From contig NZ_WBOL01000004.1 of assembly GCF_008973715.1 (NCBI RefSeq), forward strand, positions 158,514 to 222,513: a stretch of DNA of 64,000 nt, in the 5' to 3' direction. Positions within the stretch are counted from its first letter, which is position 1. Each line of letters starts with the position of its first letter. Both the position numbers and the translations under genes were made by a program. This stretch comes from Nitrincola schmidtii (GTDB lineage: Bacteria; Pseudomonadota; Gammaproteobacteria; Pseudomonadales; Balneatricaceae). The notes beneath the pieces were generated by a model. The model ran no database searches. It was not told the DNA's origin and worked only from the letters and a program-made list of their open reading frames with translations. Below, in pieces: positions 25,004-35,594 of this stretch.

Positions 25004-26098
25004 TTAATTCCGATGGCCGGTATTGAGGCGATCTTCAAGATAAATACTGTAACGAGACATACTGAAACAGAAGATCCAGAACATGAAGGCAGCAAATAGA
25101 TAACCCTCTGCTGGATAACCCAACCAAGCTGGATCAGACAGCGCTTGGCGAACCATACCCAATACATCTAACAAACCGATAATGACGATTAGACTGGTGT
25201 CCTTAAATAAGGAGATCAGGGTATTCACTATGCCCGGAATCATAATTTTCAAGGCTTGGGGTAACACCACTAGGTTCATTTTTTGCCAATAACTCAAACC
25301 TAGCGCATCCGCGCCTTCAAACTGTCCTTTACTCAGTGCTTGCAAACCACCACGCACCACTTCAGCCATGTAAGCAGACTGAAACATGATGATCCCGATC
25401 AATGCACGCATCAATTTATCTGCATCAGTTCCACCGGCAAAAAATAGCGGAAGCATGACTGACGCCATAAACAAAATGGTGATCAACGGTACGCCACGCC
25501 AAAACTCAATAAAGATGACACAAACCATCTTTATGACAGGCATCTCACTTCGACGCCCAAGCGCCAGCAGAATACCGATTGGAATCGCAGCGACAATACC
25601 GATAAGCGCCAATACCAGTGTTAGCATTAAGCCACCCCAACGGTGAGTTGGGATCACTTCTAAGCCAAAACCACCATAAAGCAAGGTATACGCAACCACT
25701 GGATAGACAGTAATGGCAGCAATACCCACCCACTTTTTGAATGGCAAATTAGGAATTGAAAGCCACGCAATTGTCACTATCAGCAGAATAAATGCGAGAT
25801 TGGGGCGCCAGTAACTATCTTCAGGATAGAAACCATACATAAACAGGTTCCAACGCACCGTCACAAATACCCAGCAGGCACCACCACTGGAGCAATCTTC
25901 ACGAGAAGTTCCAAACCAGTCAGAACTAATAAAAGCCCAATTTATAAATGGCACCAACACAATCCACAACATATACGCTGTGAATAAGGTCACCAGAGTA
26001 TTTGGAATACTAGAAAAAAGATTTCTTCTCATCCAGCCTATGATGCCAACCTCAACCAAGGGTGCAGGACGACTTTCAATGGGAGTAAATTTTTCCAT
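25004..26098 (-). CDS. aapM: General L-amino acid ABC transporter permease
   Basis: About 364 residues from the ATG at 26098 (MEKFTPIE), with GGAGCG upstream; it overlaps nothing but abuts the aapQ stop. The N-terminal half has several extra membrane segments typical of AapM (MLWIVLVPFINWAF, NLAFILLIVTIAWL). The C-terminal permease domain has the EAA-like loop EGADALGLSYWQKMNLVVLP. CSSGGACWVFV in the periplasmic part is a family hallmark. It forms the heterodimeric inner-membrane channel with AapQ for periplasmic AapJ-bound amino acids. Confidence 0.93.
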   Translation of the reverse strand: MEKFTPIESRPAPLVEVGIIGWMRRNLFSSIPNTLVTLFTAYMLWIVLVPFINWAFISSDWFGTSREDCSSGGACWVFVTVRWNLFMYGFYPEDSYWRPNLAFILLIVTIAWLSIPNLPFKKWVGIAAITVYPVVAYTLLYGGFGLEVIPTHRWGGLMLTLVLALIGIVAAIPIGILLALGRRSEMPVIKMVCVIFIEFWRGVPLITILFMASVMLPLFFAGGTDADKLMRALIGIIMFQSAYMAEVVRGGLQALSKGQFEGADALGLSYWQKMNLVVLPQALKIMIPGIVNTLISLFKDTSLIVIIGLLDVLGMVRQALSDPAWLGYPAEGYLFAAFMFWIFCFSMSRYSIYLEDRLNTGHRN

Positions 26099-26099
26099 T

Positions 26100-27278
26100 T
26101 TATCGCTCCACCAACGCAACACGTTTGTTAAACCAGTTCATAAAGGCTGATACCGATAAACTGATCGTCAGGTAAACCAGCATCGTCATGGTAATAATTT
26201 CTATTGCCTGACCCGTTTGATTGAGGGTTGTTCCAGCAAAAACGGACACCAAATCGGGGTAACCTATCGCCGTCGCCAACGAAGAGTTTTTAGTTAAATT
26301 CAGGTACTGGCTAGTCATTGGTGGGATCATGACACGCATCGCTTGCGGGAGAATGACCAAATTCATACGCTGCTTTTCATTTAAACCCAACGCACGACAA
26401 GCTTCTGTTTGACCATGAGCTACTGACTGTATGCCTGAACGCACTATCTCACCGATGTAGGTACTGGTGTAAATAGTCAGGGCAAACCATAAAGCCAAAA
26501 GCTCTGGCAATAAGGAGATACCTCCGCGGAAATTCAAACCGCGTAATTCAGGATATTCTAGTGAAATGGGACGTCCAGTAATAAAGTATCCAATCAGGAC
26601 TGTTCCAATCAGAATGCCAACCGATGTCCAAAATACTGGAAATTGCTGTCCTGTATCGATCATTCGGCGTTTAGCCCATCGACCTAGAACAAACACACCG
26701 ATAATCGCAGCCACGATCAGTATCACATAAAAGGTAAAGCCTGTTTCTGCCATGGGCTTGGGAACAAAAACACCACGAACATTGATAAAGATAGCTTCGC
26801 CAAAGGTAATACTGTCTCTAGGTCTTGGCAGTGTCTGTAATACAACGAAATACCAGAAGAAAATTTGTAATAGCAGTGGAATGTTTCGCAGTATCTCGAT
26901 GTAAACCATCGAGATTTTTCGTAGTAGCCAGTTTGGAGAAATTCGACTGATCCCCACAAACACACCCAATATGGTTGCTGCGACGATTCCTAATGCGGAA
27001 ACTAACAACGTATTCAGCAACCCAACAATAAAGGTTCGACCAAAAGAAAAGGTCTCGTTATATTCAATCAGGGTTTGTGATATGCCAAAGCCAGCTGGTT
27101 GACTCAAAAAGCCAAAGCCAGTAGATATTCCTCGAGAGTCGAGGTTGGTCATTACATTACCTATAATGGTAAGCATGAACCAGAGTAATCCACCTAGCAC
27201 AACGGCCTGAAAAAACAGACTGCGCGCTGTCGGGTTATAGATTAGGCGGGTAAGACCATTACGGTTATTTGATTTCAT
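26100..27278 (-). CDS. aapQ: General L-amino acid ABC transporter permease
   Basis: A 392-residue membrane protein. The N-terminus (LIYNPTARSLFFQAVVLGGL) and the segment NLDSRGISTGFGFLSQPAGF are characteristic of AapQ. The coupling loop is EACRALGLNEKQRMNLVILP near residues 313-332. It is the first permease gene after the binding-protein gene; the two are separated by 107 bases holding two hairpins, consistent with unequal expression. It ends two bases after the aapM start, so the two permeases are translationally coupled. Confidence 0.93.
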   Translation of the reverse strand: MKSNNRNGLTRLIYNPTARSLFFQAVVLGGLLWFMLTIIGNVMTNLDSRGISTGFGFLSQPAGFGISQTLIEYNETFSFGRTFIVGLLNTLLVSALGIVAATILGVFVGISRISPNWLLRKISMVYIEILRNIPLLLQIFFWYFVVLQTLPRPRDSITFGEAIFINVRGVFVPKPMAETGFTFYVILIVAAIIGVFVLGRWAKRRMIDTGQQFPVFWTSVGILIGTVLIGYFITGRPISLEYPELRGLNFRGGISLLPELLALWFALTIYTSTYIGEIVRSGIQSVAHGQTEACRALGLNEKQRMNLVILPQAMRVMIPPMTSQYLNLTKNSSLATAIGYPDLVSVFAGTTLNQTGQAIEIITMTMLVYLTISLSVSAFMNWFNKRVALVER

Positions 27279-27310
27279 TGAGAATAAGCGCCTCTGACAG
27301 TCAAAAGGAA

Positions 27311-27360
27311 ATCTCAGACTAGGTTCTGAGATGGATCATGAGGCTTTAACCCCATGATCC
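27311..27360 (-). other. Two tandem hairpins between aapJ and aapQ
   Basis: ATCTCAGA-CTAGGT-TCTGAGAT (27311-27332) is a perfect 8-bp stem. GGATCATG (27333-27340) pairs with CATGATCC (27353-27360) as a second 8-bp stem directly beside it. They lie between the aapJ stop and the aapQ start without T-runs. Such paired stems commonly protect binding-protein messages from 3' decay. Confidence 0.55.
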
Positions 27361-27385
27361 AGACTGTTAACCCAGAATTGAACTA

Positions 27386-28399
27386 TTAACGAACAGGTGG
27401 TGCGTACTGAATACCACCATCAGTCCATAGTGCGTTCACGCCACGTTCAATGTTAAGCGGAGAGCCCTTACCAACTGTACGCTCAAACACTTCGCCGTAG
27501 TTGCCTACTTGTTTAACAATGTTGTAAGCCCAGTTATTTTCTAGATTTAACAACTCACCCATGTTGCCCGATACGCCCAAGAAACGCTGAACTGAAGGAT
27601 CATCGGAAGACAACATTTCTTCTGCATTGACCGTGGTAATGCCCATTTCCTCAGCATTGATCTTAGCAAACAGAGTCCATTTTACGATATTAAACCATAC
27701 ATCATCACCTTGACGTACAACGGGTCCTAGAGGTTCTTTAGAGATGATTTCTGGAAGAACAACGGCAGCATCCGGATTTGAAAGCTGTAGACGAAGAGCT
27801 GAAAGCTGAGATTGGTCAGACGTTAAAATATCGCAACGACCGGCTTCAAAACCTGCAGTCGTTTGATCTGATGTATCATAGAGGACTGGCTCATAACTCA
27901 TGCCGTTCATACGGAAATAATCAGCAAGGTTAAGCTCTGTGGTGGTACCTGACTGGATACATACAGAAGCACCATCCAGTTCTAACGCGCTATCCACACC
28001 TAAATCTTTGCTTACTAGGAAACCCTGACCATCGTAGTAGTTTACACCAGCGAAGTTTAGGCCCAAAGACGCATCGCGAGTCAGTGTCCAAGTGGAGTTA
28101 CGAGAAAGGACATCAATTTCACCCGATTGCAATGCAGTGAAACGCTCTGTTGCAGTCAAAGATACGAAATTTACTTTTTCAGCATCACCTAAAACAGCGG
28201 CAGCAACAGCACGACAGAAATCAGCATCAAGACCTTGCCAACGACCAGCGCTATCAGTAGCAGAAAAACCAGGTAGACCATCACTGACGCCGCATTGAAG
28301 AGCGCCACGGTTTTTAACAGAATCTAAAGTACTTGCATTTACACCAGCTGCAGCGGTAACCGCCATTGCAGCGCCAACGATTGTTGCAATCTTCTTCAT
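27386..28399 (-). CDS. aapJ: General L-amino acid ABC transporter periplasmic binding protein
   Basis: About 337 residues from the ATG at 28399 (MKKIATIVG), with GGGAGAAAC upstream; the ATG-like start at 28438 has no such site. A signal peptide of about 22 residues ends AAGVNA before STLDSVKNRG. The family pattern LQCGVSDGLPGFSATDSAGR and LDADFCRAVAAAVLGDAEKV near residues 35-80 marks the PAAT binding-protein class. Two cysteines (in GRCDI and SVCIQSG) could form a disulfide. It is the first gene of aapJQMP, below a sigma-54-like promoter and an NtrC-like site, so nitrogen control is likely. Confidence 0.94.
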   Translation of the reverse strand: MKKIATIVGAAMAVTAAAGVNASTLDSVKNRGALQCGVSDGLPGFSATDSAGRWQGLDADFCRAVAAAVLGDAEKVNFVSLTATERFTALQSGEIDVLSRNSTWTLTRDASLGLNFAGVNYYDGQGFLVSKDLGVDSALELDGASVCIQSGTTTELNLADYFRMNGMSYEPVLYDTSDQTTAGFEAGRCDILTSDQSQLSALRLQLSNPDAAVVLPEIISKEPLGPVVRQGDDVWFNIVKWTLFAKINAEEMGITTVNAEEMLSSDDPSVQRFLGVSGNMGELLNLENNWAYNIVKQVGNYGEVFERTVGKGSPLNIERGVNALWTDGGIQYAPPVR

Positions 28400-28477
28400 G
28401 TAGTTTCTCCCATGAATGTTGTTTATTGTTTTACGCAACTTTTAAATAGTAGTTACGCATAAACGCACGGGAGCTAT

Positions 28478-28493
28478 TGCAATTTTCGAGCCA
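28478..28493 (-). promoter_or_regulatory. Putative sigma-54 (-24/-12) promoter of aapJQMP
   Basis: The minus strand reads TGGCTCGAAAATTGCA, one base away from TGGCACG-N4-TTGCA, with the exact 12-base GG-to-GC spacing. The predicted start is near 28467, about 68 bases before the aapJ ATG. Confidence 0.72.
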
Positions 28494-28619
28494 GCAATGA
28501 AAACCTACTGGAATTTTTCGAAAAACCGAGCGTTTAACGCGCTTCTACTTATTAACAGACTTTAAGCCTAAAACTAAGGTAGCCCATAACGCACCAAAAA
28601 TACACAAAAAAATGTTTAC

Positions 28620-28636
28620 TGCGCTACTTAAGTGCA
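28620..28636. promoter_or_regulatory. NtrC-like binding site upstream of aapJ
   Basis: TGCGCTACTTAAGTGCA is a 17-base near-palindrome (TGCGCT-N5-AGTGCA) close to the NtrC consensus TGCACC-N5-GGTGCA. It is centred about 160 bases upstream of the predicted sigma-54 start, a normal enhancer distance. A half-site GCACCA lies near 28591. Confidence 0.5.
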
Positions 28637-28717
28637 AGACAAGAAAAGTTCATATTTAAAACAAACAGTTGTTTTGGAAAGTGAGGGGGAATTAGGGGAT
28701 ATCAGGCATAAAGGAAA

Positions 28718-28740
28718 CAGGTGAAGCATGGCTCCACCTG
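28718..28740 (-). terminator. Hairpin after fba
   Basis: CAGGTGAAGC and GCTCCACCTG pair around a three-base loop with one mismatch. On the minus strand the stem begins 17 bases past the fba stop and is followed by TTTCCTTT. It probably ends the tkt-epd-pgk-fba transcript. Confidence 0.55.
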
Positions 28741-28757
28741 AAAAAAACAGATATGAA

Positions 28758-29822
28758 TTAATTAATCTTAACGTCTAACTCACCAGACTCATAACGATCA
28801 GCCATGTTCTCTAATGAGATTGGCGTGATCAGACTTGCGTTACCTGCGGTACCAAACGCTTCATAACGATCGATACAGATATCGCGCATCGCGGTCATGG
28901 TCTCTTTTAGATACTTACGTGGATCAAATTCAGCTTTGTTATGCGCCAAGAAACGGCGAATAGCGCCGGTAGAGGCTAAGCGAAGATCGGTATCAATATT
29001 GACCTTGCGCACACCGTGCTTAATCCCTTGAACGATCTCTTCTACCGGCACACCGTAAGTTTCAGGAATCTCGCCACCGTATTCATTAATGATGGCCAAC
29101 CAATCTTGAGGTACTGATGAAGAGCCATGCATCACTAAGTGAGTATCAGGAATGCGTGCATGAATCTCTTTGATTCGCTGAATCGCTAGCGTATCGCCAG
29201 TAGGTGGACGGGTAAATTTGTATGCTCCATGACTGGTACCTATGGCAATCGCTAAGGCATCCACGCCTGTTTTGCGAACAAAGTCAGCCGCTTCTTCAGG
29301 GTCAGTTAACATCTGATCGTGCGATAAAATCCCTTCTGCACCGATACCATCTTCTTCGCCTGCCATACCCGTTTCCAGTGACCCTAAGCAGCCCAACTCA
29401 CCTTCAACAGAAACACCACACGCATGCGCCATTTCAACGGTACGACGGGTCACTTCAACGTTGTACTCGTAAGAAGTCGGCGTTTTACCGTCCGTACCTA
29501 GAGAGCCATCCATCATCACGGATGAGAAGCCCATCGCAATTGAACGCTGGCAGACTGCAGGACTAGTACCATGATCTTGGTGCATACAGATAGGAATATG
29601 CGGAAACTCTTCAATGGCAGCCAAAATCATATGACGCAGAAAGTTAGATCCGGCATATTTACGTGCGCCCGCTGAGGCTTGCACGATAACGGGAGAGTTG
29701 GTTTTGTCAGCCGCTTCCATGATGGCGCGCATCTGTTCTAAATTGTTTACGTTAAACGCAGGAATTCCATATCCCCGCTCAGCAGCATGATCGAGCAACT
29801 GACGCATAGAAATAAGAGCCAT
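28758..29822 (-). CDS. fba: Fructose-bisphosphate aldolase, class II (CbbA/Fba type)
   Basis: A 354-residue class II aldolase, zinc-dependent, acting in glycolysis and gluconeogenesis in the cytoplasm. Visible motifs are [10 protein letters not shown] near residue 22, MHQDHGTS near 79-86 (zinc histidine and aspartate), [10 protein letters not shown] near 136, and [11 protein letters not shown] near 193 (phosphate and zinc binding). Length and motifs match the Calvin-type subgroup rather than E. coli FbaA. The start has AGAGAGGTTTATTC upstream. It closes the tkt-epd-pgk-fba gene set, in the same order as in many gammaproteobacteria. Confidence 0.95.
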   Translation of the reverse strand: MALISMRQLLDHAAERGYGIPAFNVNNLEQMRAIMEAADKTNSPVIVQASAGARKYAGSNFLRHMILAAIEEFPHIPICMHQDHGTSPAVCQRSIAMGFSSVMMDGSLGTDGKTPTSYEYNVEVTRRTVEMAHACGVSVEGELGCLGSLETGMAGEEDGIGAEGILSHDQMLTDPEEAADFVRKTGVDALAIAIGTSHGAYKFTRPPTGDTLAIQRIKEIHARIPDTHLVMHGSSSVPQDWLAIINEYGGEIPETYGVPVEEIVQGIKHGVRKVNIDTDLRLASTGAIRRFLAHNKAEFDPRKYLKETMTAMRDICIDRYEAFGTAGNASLITPISLENMADRYESGELDVKIN

Positions 29823-29853
29823 GAGAATAAACCTCTCTAAATTTTAGTGTTGA

Positions 29854-31023
29854 TCACTGCTTTGCAGCGCGTTGTTCCAAAACGGCAACCGCCGGTAACA
29901 CTTTCCCTTCTACAAACTCTAGGAAGGCACCGCCCCCAGTCGAGATGTAGGAAACTTGATCAGCAATCGCGTATTTATCAACAGCAGCAAGGGTATCACC
30001 ACCGCCGGCAATGGAAAAACCTTGGCTTTCCGCAATAGCCATCGAAATAGTACGAGTACCTTCGCCAAACTGGTCAAATTCGAACACACCCACTGGACCA
30101 TTCCAAATGATGGTTCCCGCAGCTTTTAACAGTTCTGCCAAACTCTGTGCTGATTTAGGTCCAATATCTAAAATCATGTCATCTTCAGCCACATCATCCA
30201 CTGATTTAACGGTTGCTTCAGCATCTTCAGCAAACGTTTTCGCTACAACCACATCTACCGGCAATGGAATATGCACCTTAGCCATCAGTGCTTGAGCTAC
30301 CGGAATGAGGTCATGCTCGCACAGTGATTTACCCACCGGTTTACCCGCAGCGGCCAAGAAGGTATTCGCAATACCACCACCGACGATCAATTGATCGCAT
30401 TTGTCAGATAAGGAGTTTAATACCTCCAGCTTGGTAGACACTTTAGAGCCACCCACGATGGCCATCATAGGACGAGCAGGTGCATCCAGGGCTTTGGCAA
30501 GCGCTTCTAATTCATTGGCCAACAATGGACCTGCACAGGCAGTCGGAGCAAATTTAGCCACACCGTGCGTTGAGGCTTGTGCACGATGCGCAGTACCGAA
30601 AGCATCCATGACAAAGACATCACACAAGGCCGCCATTTTTTTGGCTAGCTCTTCATTATCTTTTTTCTCACCGGCGTTGAAGCGCACGTTTTCGAGCACA
30701 ACAAGATCGCCCTCAGCGACGTCAAAATCAGCGTTCAACCAATGTCGAATCAACGGGACAGGGCGCTTCAGTAATACGGAGAGATGCTCCGCAACTGGCG
30801 CCAGTGAATACTTCTCTTCATACTCTCCTTCCGTTGGACGACCTAAATGTGACATAACCATCACTTTAGCACCCGATTTCAGTGCTAACTCAATGGTCGG
30901 TAACGAAGCACGAATACGCGCATCTGATGTTACTTTGCCATCTTTTACGGGTACATTAAGATCTTCGCGGATAAGCACTCGCTTTCCAGCTAGATCTAGA
31001 TCGGTCATTTTCTGAATACTCAT
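29854..31023 (-). CDS. pgk: Phosphoglycerate kinase
   Basis: About 389 residues from the ATG at 31023 ([11 protein letters not shown]). A longer frame to 31116 would run into epd and is not supported. Hallmarks include [20 protein letters not shown] near residue 16, [36 protein letters not shown] near 198, and the C-terminal nucleotide loop [14 protein letters not shown]. It transfers phosphate between 1,3-bisphosphoglycerate and ADP. The gap to epd is 35 bases and to fba 31, so one transcript is likely. Confidence 0.96.
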   Translation of the reverse strand: MSIQKMTDLDLAGKRVLIREDLNVPVKDGKVTSDARIRASLPTIELALKSGAKVMVMSHLGRPTEGEYEEKYSLAPVAEHLSVLLKRPVPLIRHWLNADFDVAEGDLVVLENVRFNAGEKKDNEELAKKMAALCDVFVMDAFGTAHRAQASTHGVAKFAPTACAGPLLANELEALAKALDAPARPMMAIVGGSKVSTKLEVLNSLSDKCDQLIVGGGIANTFLAAAGKPVGKSLCEHDLIPVAQALMAKVHIPLPVDVVVAKTFAEDAEATVKSVDDVAEDDMILDIGPKSAQSLAELLKAAGTIIWNGPVGVFEFDQFGEGTRTISMAIAESQGFSIAGGGDTLAAVDKYAIADQVSYISTGGGAFLEFVEGKVLPAVAVLEQRAAKQ

Positions 31024-31058
31024 ACGCTGAGTCCCTGTTTCATAGTTAGTCAAAAAGT

Positions 31059-32078
31059 TTAGGTTTGTGCCAGCCAGTGTTCTGCCACATCGAGCATGCG
31101 GTTGGCATAACCCCATTCATTATCAAACCAGCAAACCATCTTTAACAATTGGCCGCCTGATACACGCGTCTGTGTGCCATCCACAATCACTGAGCGGCTA
31201 TCACTATTGAAATCGATAGATGCGTGAGGCTCTTCTGTATAGCCCAACAGATTCAACAGAGGGTCACTTAACGCTGATTGCTCAAATAAGGCATTTACGT
31301 CCTCAACAGTGACCTCACGAGCCAAATTAATCGATATATCCATCAAGGACACATTAATCGTTGGCACGCGCAAATGCAGACACTGGAAACGTCCAGCCAA
31401 ATGAGGAAGAAGCCTATCTATTCCCTTACTTAACCCAGTATCGACAGGAATAATCGATTGCAGTGCACTGCGCGTTAGCCGCAGATCCGTTCGATGATAA
31501 CTGTCAATCACGGGTTGATCATTCATTGCCGAATGGACCGTCGTGGTCACTCCGTTAAGGATACCAAAATGGCGATCCAAAAGGTCTAGTACGGGTACCA
31601 AGCAATTGGTCGTACAAGAGGCTGCTGATACGATACGCTGTGATCCATTTAAGGCATGATGATTGATACCGAAGATAATCGTTGCATCAATATCCGCAGA
31701 AGCTGGGTTAGAAAAGAGCAAACGTTTTGCCCCACTGTTTAAGTGCTTTTGCGCCTGTGCACGATCGGAAAAGCTACCAGAACAGTCGAGAACCAGATCA
31801 ACATCCAACGCTGCCCAAGGCAGAAATTCTGGATCTTCTACACTTAATACCTTAATGGCGTCTTCATTGATCAACAGATGCTGATCGCTGTGACTCACCG
31901 TCATAGGGAAGCGGCCATGCGTTGTGTCATAGCGTGTTAAATAGGTTAGAGTTTCGATATCCGCTAATTCATTTAATGCGACAACCTGCAGCTTTTGCTG
32001 CAGGCCTCGCTGATATAGCGCACGCAAAACGCACTGGCCAATACGTCCGTATCCGTTAATTGCAATCCGATAGCTCAT
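31059..32078 (-). CDS. epd: Erythrose-4-phosphate dehydrogenase (GAPDH superfamily)
   Basis: A 339-residue NAD-dependent dehydrogenase with [20 protein letters not shown] at the N-terminus and the catalytic cysteine in [18 protein letters not shown] near residue 154. [20 protein letters not shown] and [14 protein letters not shown] resemble Epd rather than glycolytic GapA, where SYTGDQ-type residues occur. Epd makes 4-phosphoerythronate for pyridoxal phosphate synthesis. The tkt-epd-pgk order supports the name. Some Epd-like enzymes also act on glyceraldehyde 3-phosphate, so a glycolytic role is not excluded. Confidence 0.9.
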   Translation of the reverse strand: MSYRIAINGYGRIGQCVLRALYQRGLQQKLQVVALNELADIETLTYLTRYDTTHGRFPMTVSHSDQHLLINEDAIKVLSVEDPEFLPWAALDVDLVLDCSGSFSDRAQAQKHLNSGAKRLLFSNPASADIDATIIFGINHHALNGSQRIVSAASCTTNCLVPVLDLLDRHFGILNGVTTTVHSAMNDQPVIDSYHRTDLRLTRSALQSIIPVDTGLSKGIDRLLPHLAGRFQCLHLRVPTINVSLMDISINLAREVTVEDVNALFEQSALSDPLLNLLGYTEEPHASIDFNSDSRSVIVDGTQTRVSGGQLLKMVCWFDNEWGYANRMLDVAEHWLAQT

Positions 32079-32088
32079 AGGAATGTGA

Positions 32089-34083
32089 TTAGATCAACCC
32101 ACGTGCTGTTTCGAGAAGGTTTTCAACGGTAAAGCCAAAGTGCTTAAATAGATCGCCCGCTGGAGCGGACTCACCAAAGCTTCGCATCCCCACAATAGCA
32201 CCGTCTAGTCCAACATACTTGTACCAGAAGTCTGCTTGAGCGGCTTCAATAGCAATACGAGCGGTTACTGCTTTTGGCAGAACGCTCTCGCGGTAAGCGG
32301 CATCTTGCTTATCAAAACGTTCTGTACAAGGCATAGAGACGACTTGAACCTGACGACCTTCGCTTGAAAGCTGTTGCGCGGCATCCATCGCTAACGCCAC
32401 TTCAGAACCGGTTGCGATCAAAATAAGATCTGGCTGACCTTCGCAAGCTTTTAATACATATCCGCCACGCTCTATGTCAGCAATCTGTTCATTTGAACGT
32501 GCTTGATGCGCAAGGTTTTGACGCGAGAAGATCAACGCACTTGGACCATCCGTACGCAGGACTGCTGATTTCCAGCTAACGGCTGACTCAACAGCATCGC
32601 ATGGACGCCACGTTTCCATATTGGGTGTATGACGTAGGTTAGAGATCTGCTCAATTGGCTGATGCGTTGGGCCATCTTCACCCAAACCGATAGAGTCATG
32701 GGTATAGACAAAGATGACACGCTGCTTCATTAACGCAGCCATACGCACGGCATTACGCGCATATTCCATAAATACCAGGAAAGTTGCGCCGTAAGGAATG
32801 AAGCCACCATGAAGAGCGATACCGTTCATCATGGCACTCATGCCAAATTCACGCACACCGTAATACAGGTAATTACCATTCGCTTCTGCTTTAGAAACAC
32901 CCTTAGCGCCGGACCAAATGGTTAGGTTAGATCCAGCCAGATCAGCTGAACCGCCCAAAAATTCCGGCAAGATCGGACCTAGTGCATTCAGTGCATTTTG
33001 AGACGCTTTACGGGTAGCAATGGTTTCGCCTTTGGCAGCCACCTCAGCAATCCACTGATCCACTTTTGCAGTGAAATCAGCTGGCAATTCGCCACTTAAA
33101 CGACGTAACAATTCATCGGCTAACTCAGGATAGGCGCTTTTGTAGGCAACCAAACGCTCATTCCATTCCGTTTCGGCATGCTGACCTGCTTCAACGGCAT
33201 TCCAGTCATCATAAATTTCAGCAGGAACATCGAAAGGCAAGTGTGGCCACTGAAGTTGTTCGCGTGCCAATAAAATTTCATCTTCACCTAACGGAGCACC
33301 ATGGCAGTCTTCCTTGCCCTGCTTGTTTGGTGAACCAAAGCCGATAATCGTTTTACAGCAGATTAACGTCGGCTGTTCAGTATTTTCACGCGCTTTTTCA
33401 ATCGCTTCACGAATCTGATCTGCATCATGACCGTCGACATTCGCAATCACTTGCCAGCCGTAAGATTCAAAACGTGCAGGTGTGTTATCGGTAAACCAAC
33501 CTTCCACTTCACCATCAATAGAGATGCCGTTGTCGTCCCAGAAAGCGATCAACTTACCGAGGCCTAAGGTACCAGCCAGTGAACAAGCTTCGTGGGAAAT
33601 ACCTTCCATCAAACAACCGTCACCAAGGAAGGTATACGTGAAGTGATCAATAACGTCATGGCCTTCACGATTAAACTGCGCAGCCAATACTTTTTCTGCG
33701 ATAGCCATACCGACCGCATTGGTAATACCTTGACCTAATGGACCGGTTGTCGTTTCAACACCAGGGCAGTAACCATACTCTGGGTGTCCTGCGGTTTTGC
33801 TATGCAATTGGCGGAAGTTTTTAATATCTTCAATGCTGACATCGTAGCCAGTCAGGTGAAGTAACGAATAGATCAGCATAGAGCCGTGGCCGTTGGAAAG
33901 CACAAAGCGGTCACGATCATACCAGTATGGATTGGCAGGGTTATGCTTCATGAAGTCATTCCATAAGACTTCAGCGATATCCGCCATACCCATTGGCGCT
34001 CCGGGATGACCGGATTTAGCTTTCTGGACGGCATCCATGCTCAATGCACGAATAGCATTGGCAAGTTCACGACGAGAGGACAT
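32089..34083 (-). CDS. tkt: Transketolase
   Basis: A 664-residue thiamine-diphosphate enzyme of the pentose phosphate pathway. The ThDP motif [18 protein letters not shown] lies near residues 153-170 and the N-terminal [14 protein letters not shown] near 23. The pyrimidine domain has [18 protein letters not shown] near 408 and [17 protein letters not shown] near 467. Length is standard. The ATG follows a CTAGGAGTTGTTTGA stretch, giving an AGGAG ribosome site. It is the first gene of the minus-strand tkt-epd-pgk-fba set, divergent from metK. Confidence 0.96.
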   Translation of the reverse strand: MSSRRELANAIRALSMDAVQKAKSGHPGAPMGMADIAEVLWNDFMKHNPANPYWYDRDRFVLSNGHGSMLIYSLLHLTGYDVSIEDIKNFRQLHSKTAGHPEYGYCPGVETTTGPLGQGITNAVGMAIAEKVLAAQFNREGHDVIDHFTYTFLGDGCLMEGISHEACSLAGTLGLGKLIAFWDDNGISIDGEVEGWFTDNTPARFESYGWQVIANVDGHDADQIREAIEKARENTEQPTLICCKTIIGFGSPNKQGKEDCHGAPLGEDEILLAREQLQWPHLPFDVPAEIYDDWNAVEAGQHAETEWNERLVAYKSAYPELADELLRRLSGELPADFTAKVDQWIAEVAAKGETIATRKASQNALNALGPILPEFLGGSADLAGSNLTIWSGAKGVSKAEANGNYLYYGVREFGMSAMMNGIALHGGFIPYGATFLVFMEYARNAVRMAALMKQRVIFVYTHDSIGLGEDGPTHQPIEQISNLRHTPNMETWRPCDAVESAVSWKSAVLRTDGPSALIFSRQNLAHQARSNEQIADIERGGYVLKACEGQPDLILIATGSEVALAMDAAQQLSSEGRQVQVVSMPCTERFDKQDAAYRESVLPKAVTARIAIEAAQADFWYKYVGLDGAIVGMRSFGESAPAGDLFKHFGFTVENLLETARGLI

Positions 34084-34216
34084 TCAAACAACTCCTAGGG
34101 GTGGCCCGATTTAGTGTAGCGTGCGTAATAAAATTTCAGTGGTGATTTTCTCGCAGATAGCCACGCGCTTCAAATGCAAATGCACATAAAGCGCAAAATT
34201 CATGCAAAATCTCTTA

Positions 34217-34252
34217 ATTTTCACCCTAAACACCAAATTCAGTTGTGAAAAT
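34217..34252. promoter_or_regulatory. 8-bp inverted repeat in the tkt/metK divergent gap
   Basis: ATTTTCAC (34217-34224) and GTGAAAAT (34245-34252) are a perfect inverted repeat 20 bases apart, in the 246-base gap between two divergent genes. TAAAAT at 34268-34273 could be a metK -10, but no well-spaced -35 is seen. No MetJ box or SAM riboswitch fold was recognised. Confidence 0.3.
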
Positions 34253-34329
34253 GACGGCCCAAACCGCTAAAATGGCCTGAATGATTCTAGACTGTTGCCT
34301 AATTTTGAAACGATAGGATATTTCCTGAC

Positions 34330-35550
34330 ATGAGCGAATACACTCTTTTCACCTCTGAATCTGTTTCAGAAGGTCACCCAGACAAAATTGCTGACCAGAT
34401 CTCTGATGCGGTTTTAGATGCCATTATCGCCCGCGACAAACATGCCCGCGTTGCCTGCGAAACACTGGTTAAAACCGGTGTTGCGATTGTAGCCGGTGAA
34501 ATTTCTACGTCTGCCTGGGTTGATCTTGAAGACTTGGTTCGAAATGTCATCAACAACATTGGCTATACCTCTTCCCAAGTTGGTTATGACGGTGCGACTT
34601 GCGGCGTAATCAACTTGATAGGCAAACAAAGCGTCGATATCGCTCAGGGTGTTGATCGAAGCAAGCCTGAAGATCAGGGTGCAGGCGATCAAGGTTTAAT
34701 GTTTGGCTACGCCACCAATGAAACGCCATCCTTAATGCCAGCACCGATTCATTACGCTCATCGCTTGGTTGAACGTCAAGCTGAACTGCGTAAGAGCGGT
34801 ATGCTTCCTTGGTTACGTCCTGATGCGAAAAGTCAGGTTACTTTTCGCTACGATAATGAAGGTAAACCTTGTGGGGTTGATGCTGTAGTTCTATCAACCC
34901 AGCATGACCCTGAAATACGACAAGATGATCTGCGCCGTATGGTGCAGCGTGAAATCATCGAAGCGGTTATTCCTGCAGAATGGCTGAGTGAAAACACACG
35001 CTATCATATCAATCCTACCGGAAAATTTGTTATCGGCGGACCTGTGGGGGACTGCGGTTTAACCGGTCGTAAAATTATTGTGGATACCTACGGTGGTATG
35101 GCGCGTCATGGTGGTGGTGCATTTTCTGGTAAAGATCCTTCTAAGGTGGATCGTTCAGCTGCCTATGCCGGTCGCTATGTGGCTAAAAATATCGTCGCTG
35201 CGGGCCTAGCGGATCGCTGTGAAATTCAAGTTTCCTATGCTATCGGTGTCGCTGAACCAACCTCTGTTTCTATTAATACGTTCGGCACCGGCAAGATTAG
35301 CGATACTGACATTATTAAACTGGTTCAAAAGGAGTTTGACCTACGCCCTTATGCGATCACGAAGATGCTCGATTTACTGCATCCCATGTATCAATTAACG
35401 GCAGCCTACGGTCACTTTGGTCGTGAGCCTTTCGAAACCAGTTACGAGTGGATCGATCAAGAGGGTAAAACACAAACTGAAACCTTTATCGCCTTCCCTT
35501 GGGAAAAAACCGATAAAGCAGATAGCTTACGCAAAGCATCCGGTCTTTGA
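34330..35550 (+). CDS. metK: S-adenosylmethionine synthetase
   Basis: A 406-residue cytoplasmic enzyme making SAM from methionine and ATP. The motifs are complete: [20 protein letters not shown] near residues 9-28, the [12 protein letters not shown] hexapeptide region near 117, and the glycine-rich loop [19 protein letters not shown] near 258. It is about 20 residues longer than the E. coli enzyme because of small insertions (for example around RHGGG and the C-terminus), a variation known in several marine gammaproteobacteria. The ATG is preceded by AGGATATTTCC. It is transcribed toward rsmE and gshB. Confidence 0.96.
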   Translation: MSEYTLFTSESVSEGHPDKIADQISDAVLDAIIARDKHARVACETLVKTGVAIVAGEISTSAWVDLEDLVRNVINNIGYTSSQVGYDGATCGVINLIGKQSVDIAQGVDRSKPEDQGAGDQGLMFGYATNETPSLMPAPIHYAHRLVERQAELRKSGMLPWLRPDAKSQVTFRYDNEGKPCGVDAVVLSTQHDPEIRQDDLRRMVQREIIEAVIPAEWLSENTRYHINPTGKFVIGGPVGDCGLTGRKIIVDTYGGMARHGGGAFSGKDPSKVDRSAAYAGRYVAKNIVAAGLADRCEIQVSYAIGVAEPTSVSINTFGTGKISDTDIIKLVQKEFDLRPYAITKMLDLLHPMYQLTAAYGHFGREPFETSYEWIDQEGKTQTETFIAFPWEKTDKADSLRKASGL

Positions 35551-35594
35551 TGTTTACTGACTAAAAGTTCACTAAATAGGTAGCGACATAGCCC

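Larger units (their letters stand above)
28400..28757. other. Regulatory gap upstream of aapJ and downstream of fba
   Basis: This 358-base gap holds the aapJ ribosome site, the sigma-54-like promoter (28478-28493), an NtrC-like palindrome (28620-28636) and, next to fba, a hairpin (28718-28740). Between them the sequence is A/T-rich. I found no small gene with a ribosome site and no RNA gene. Confidence 0.6.

Noticed and set aside
34084..34329. SAM riboswitch or MetJ boxes before metK
   Set aside because: No conserved riboswitch stems and no AGACGTCT-like tandem boxes could be found in the gap.
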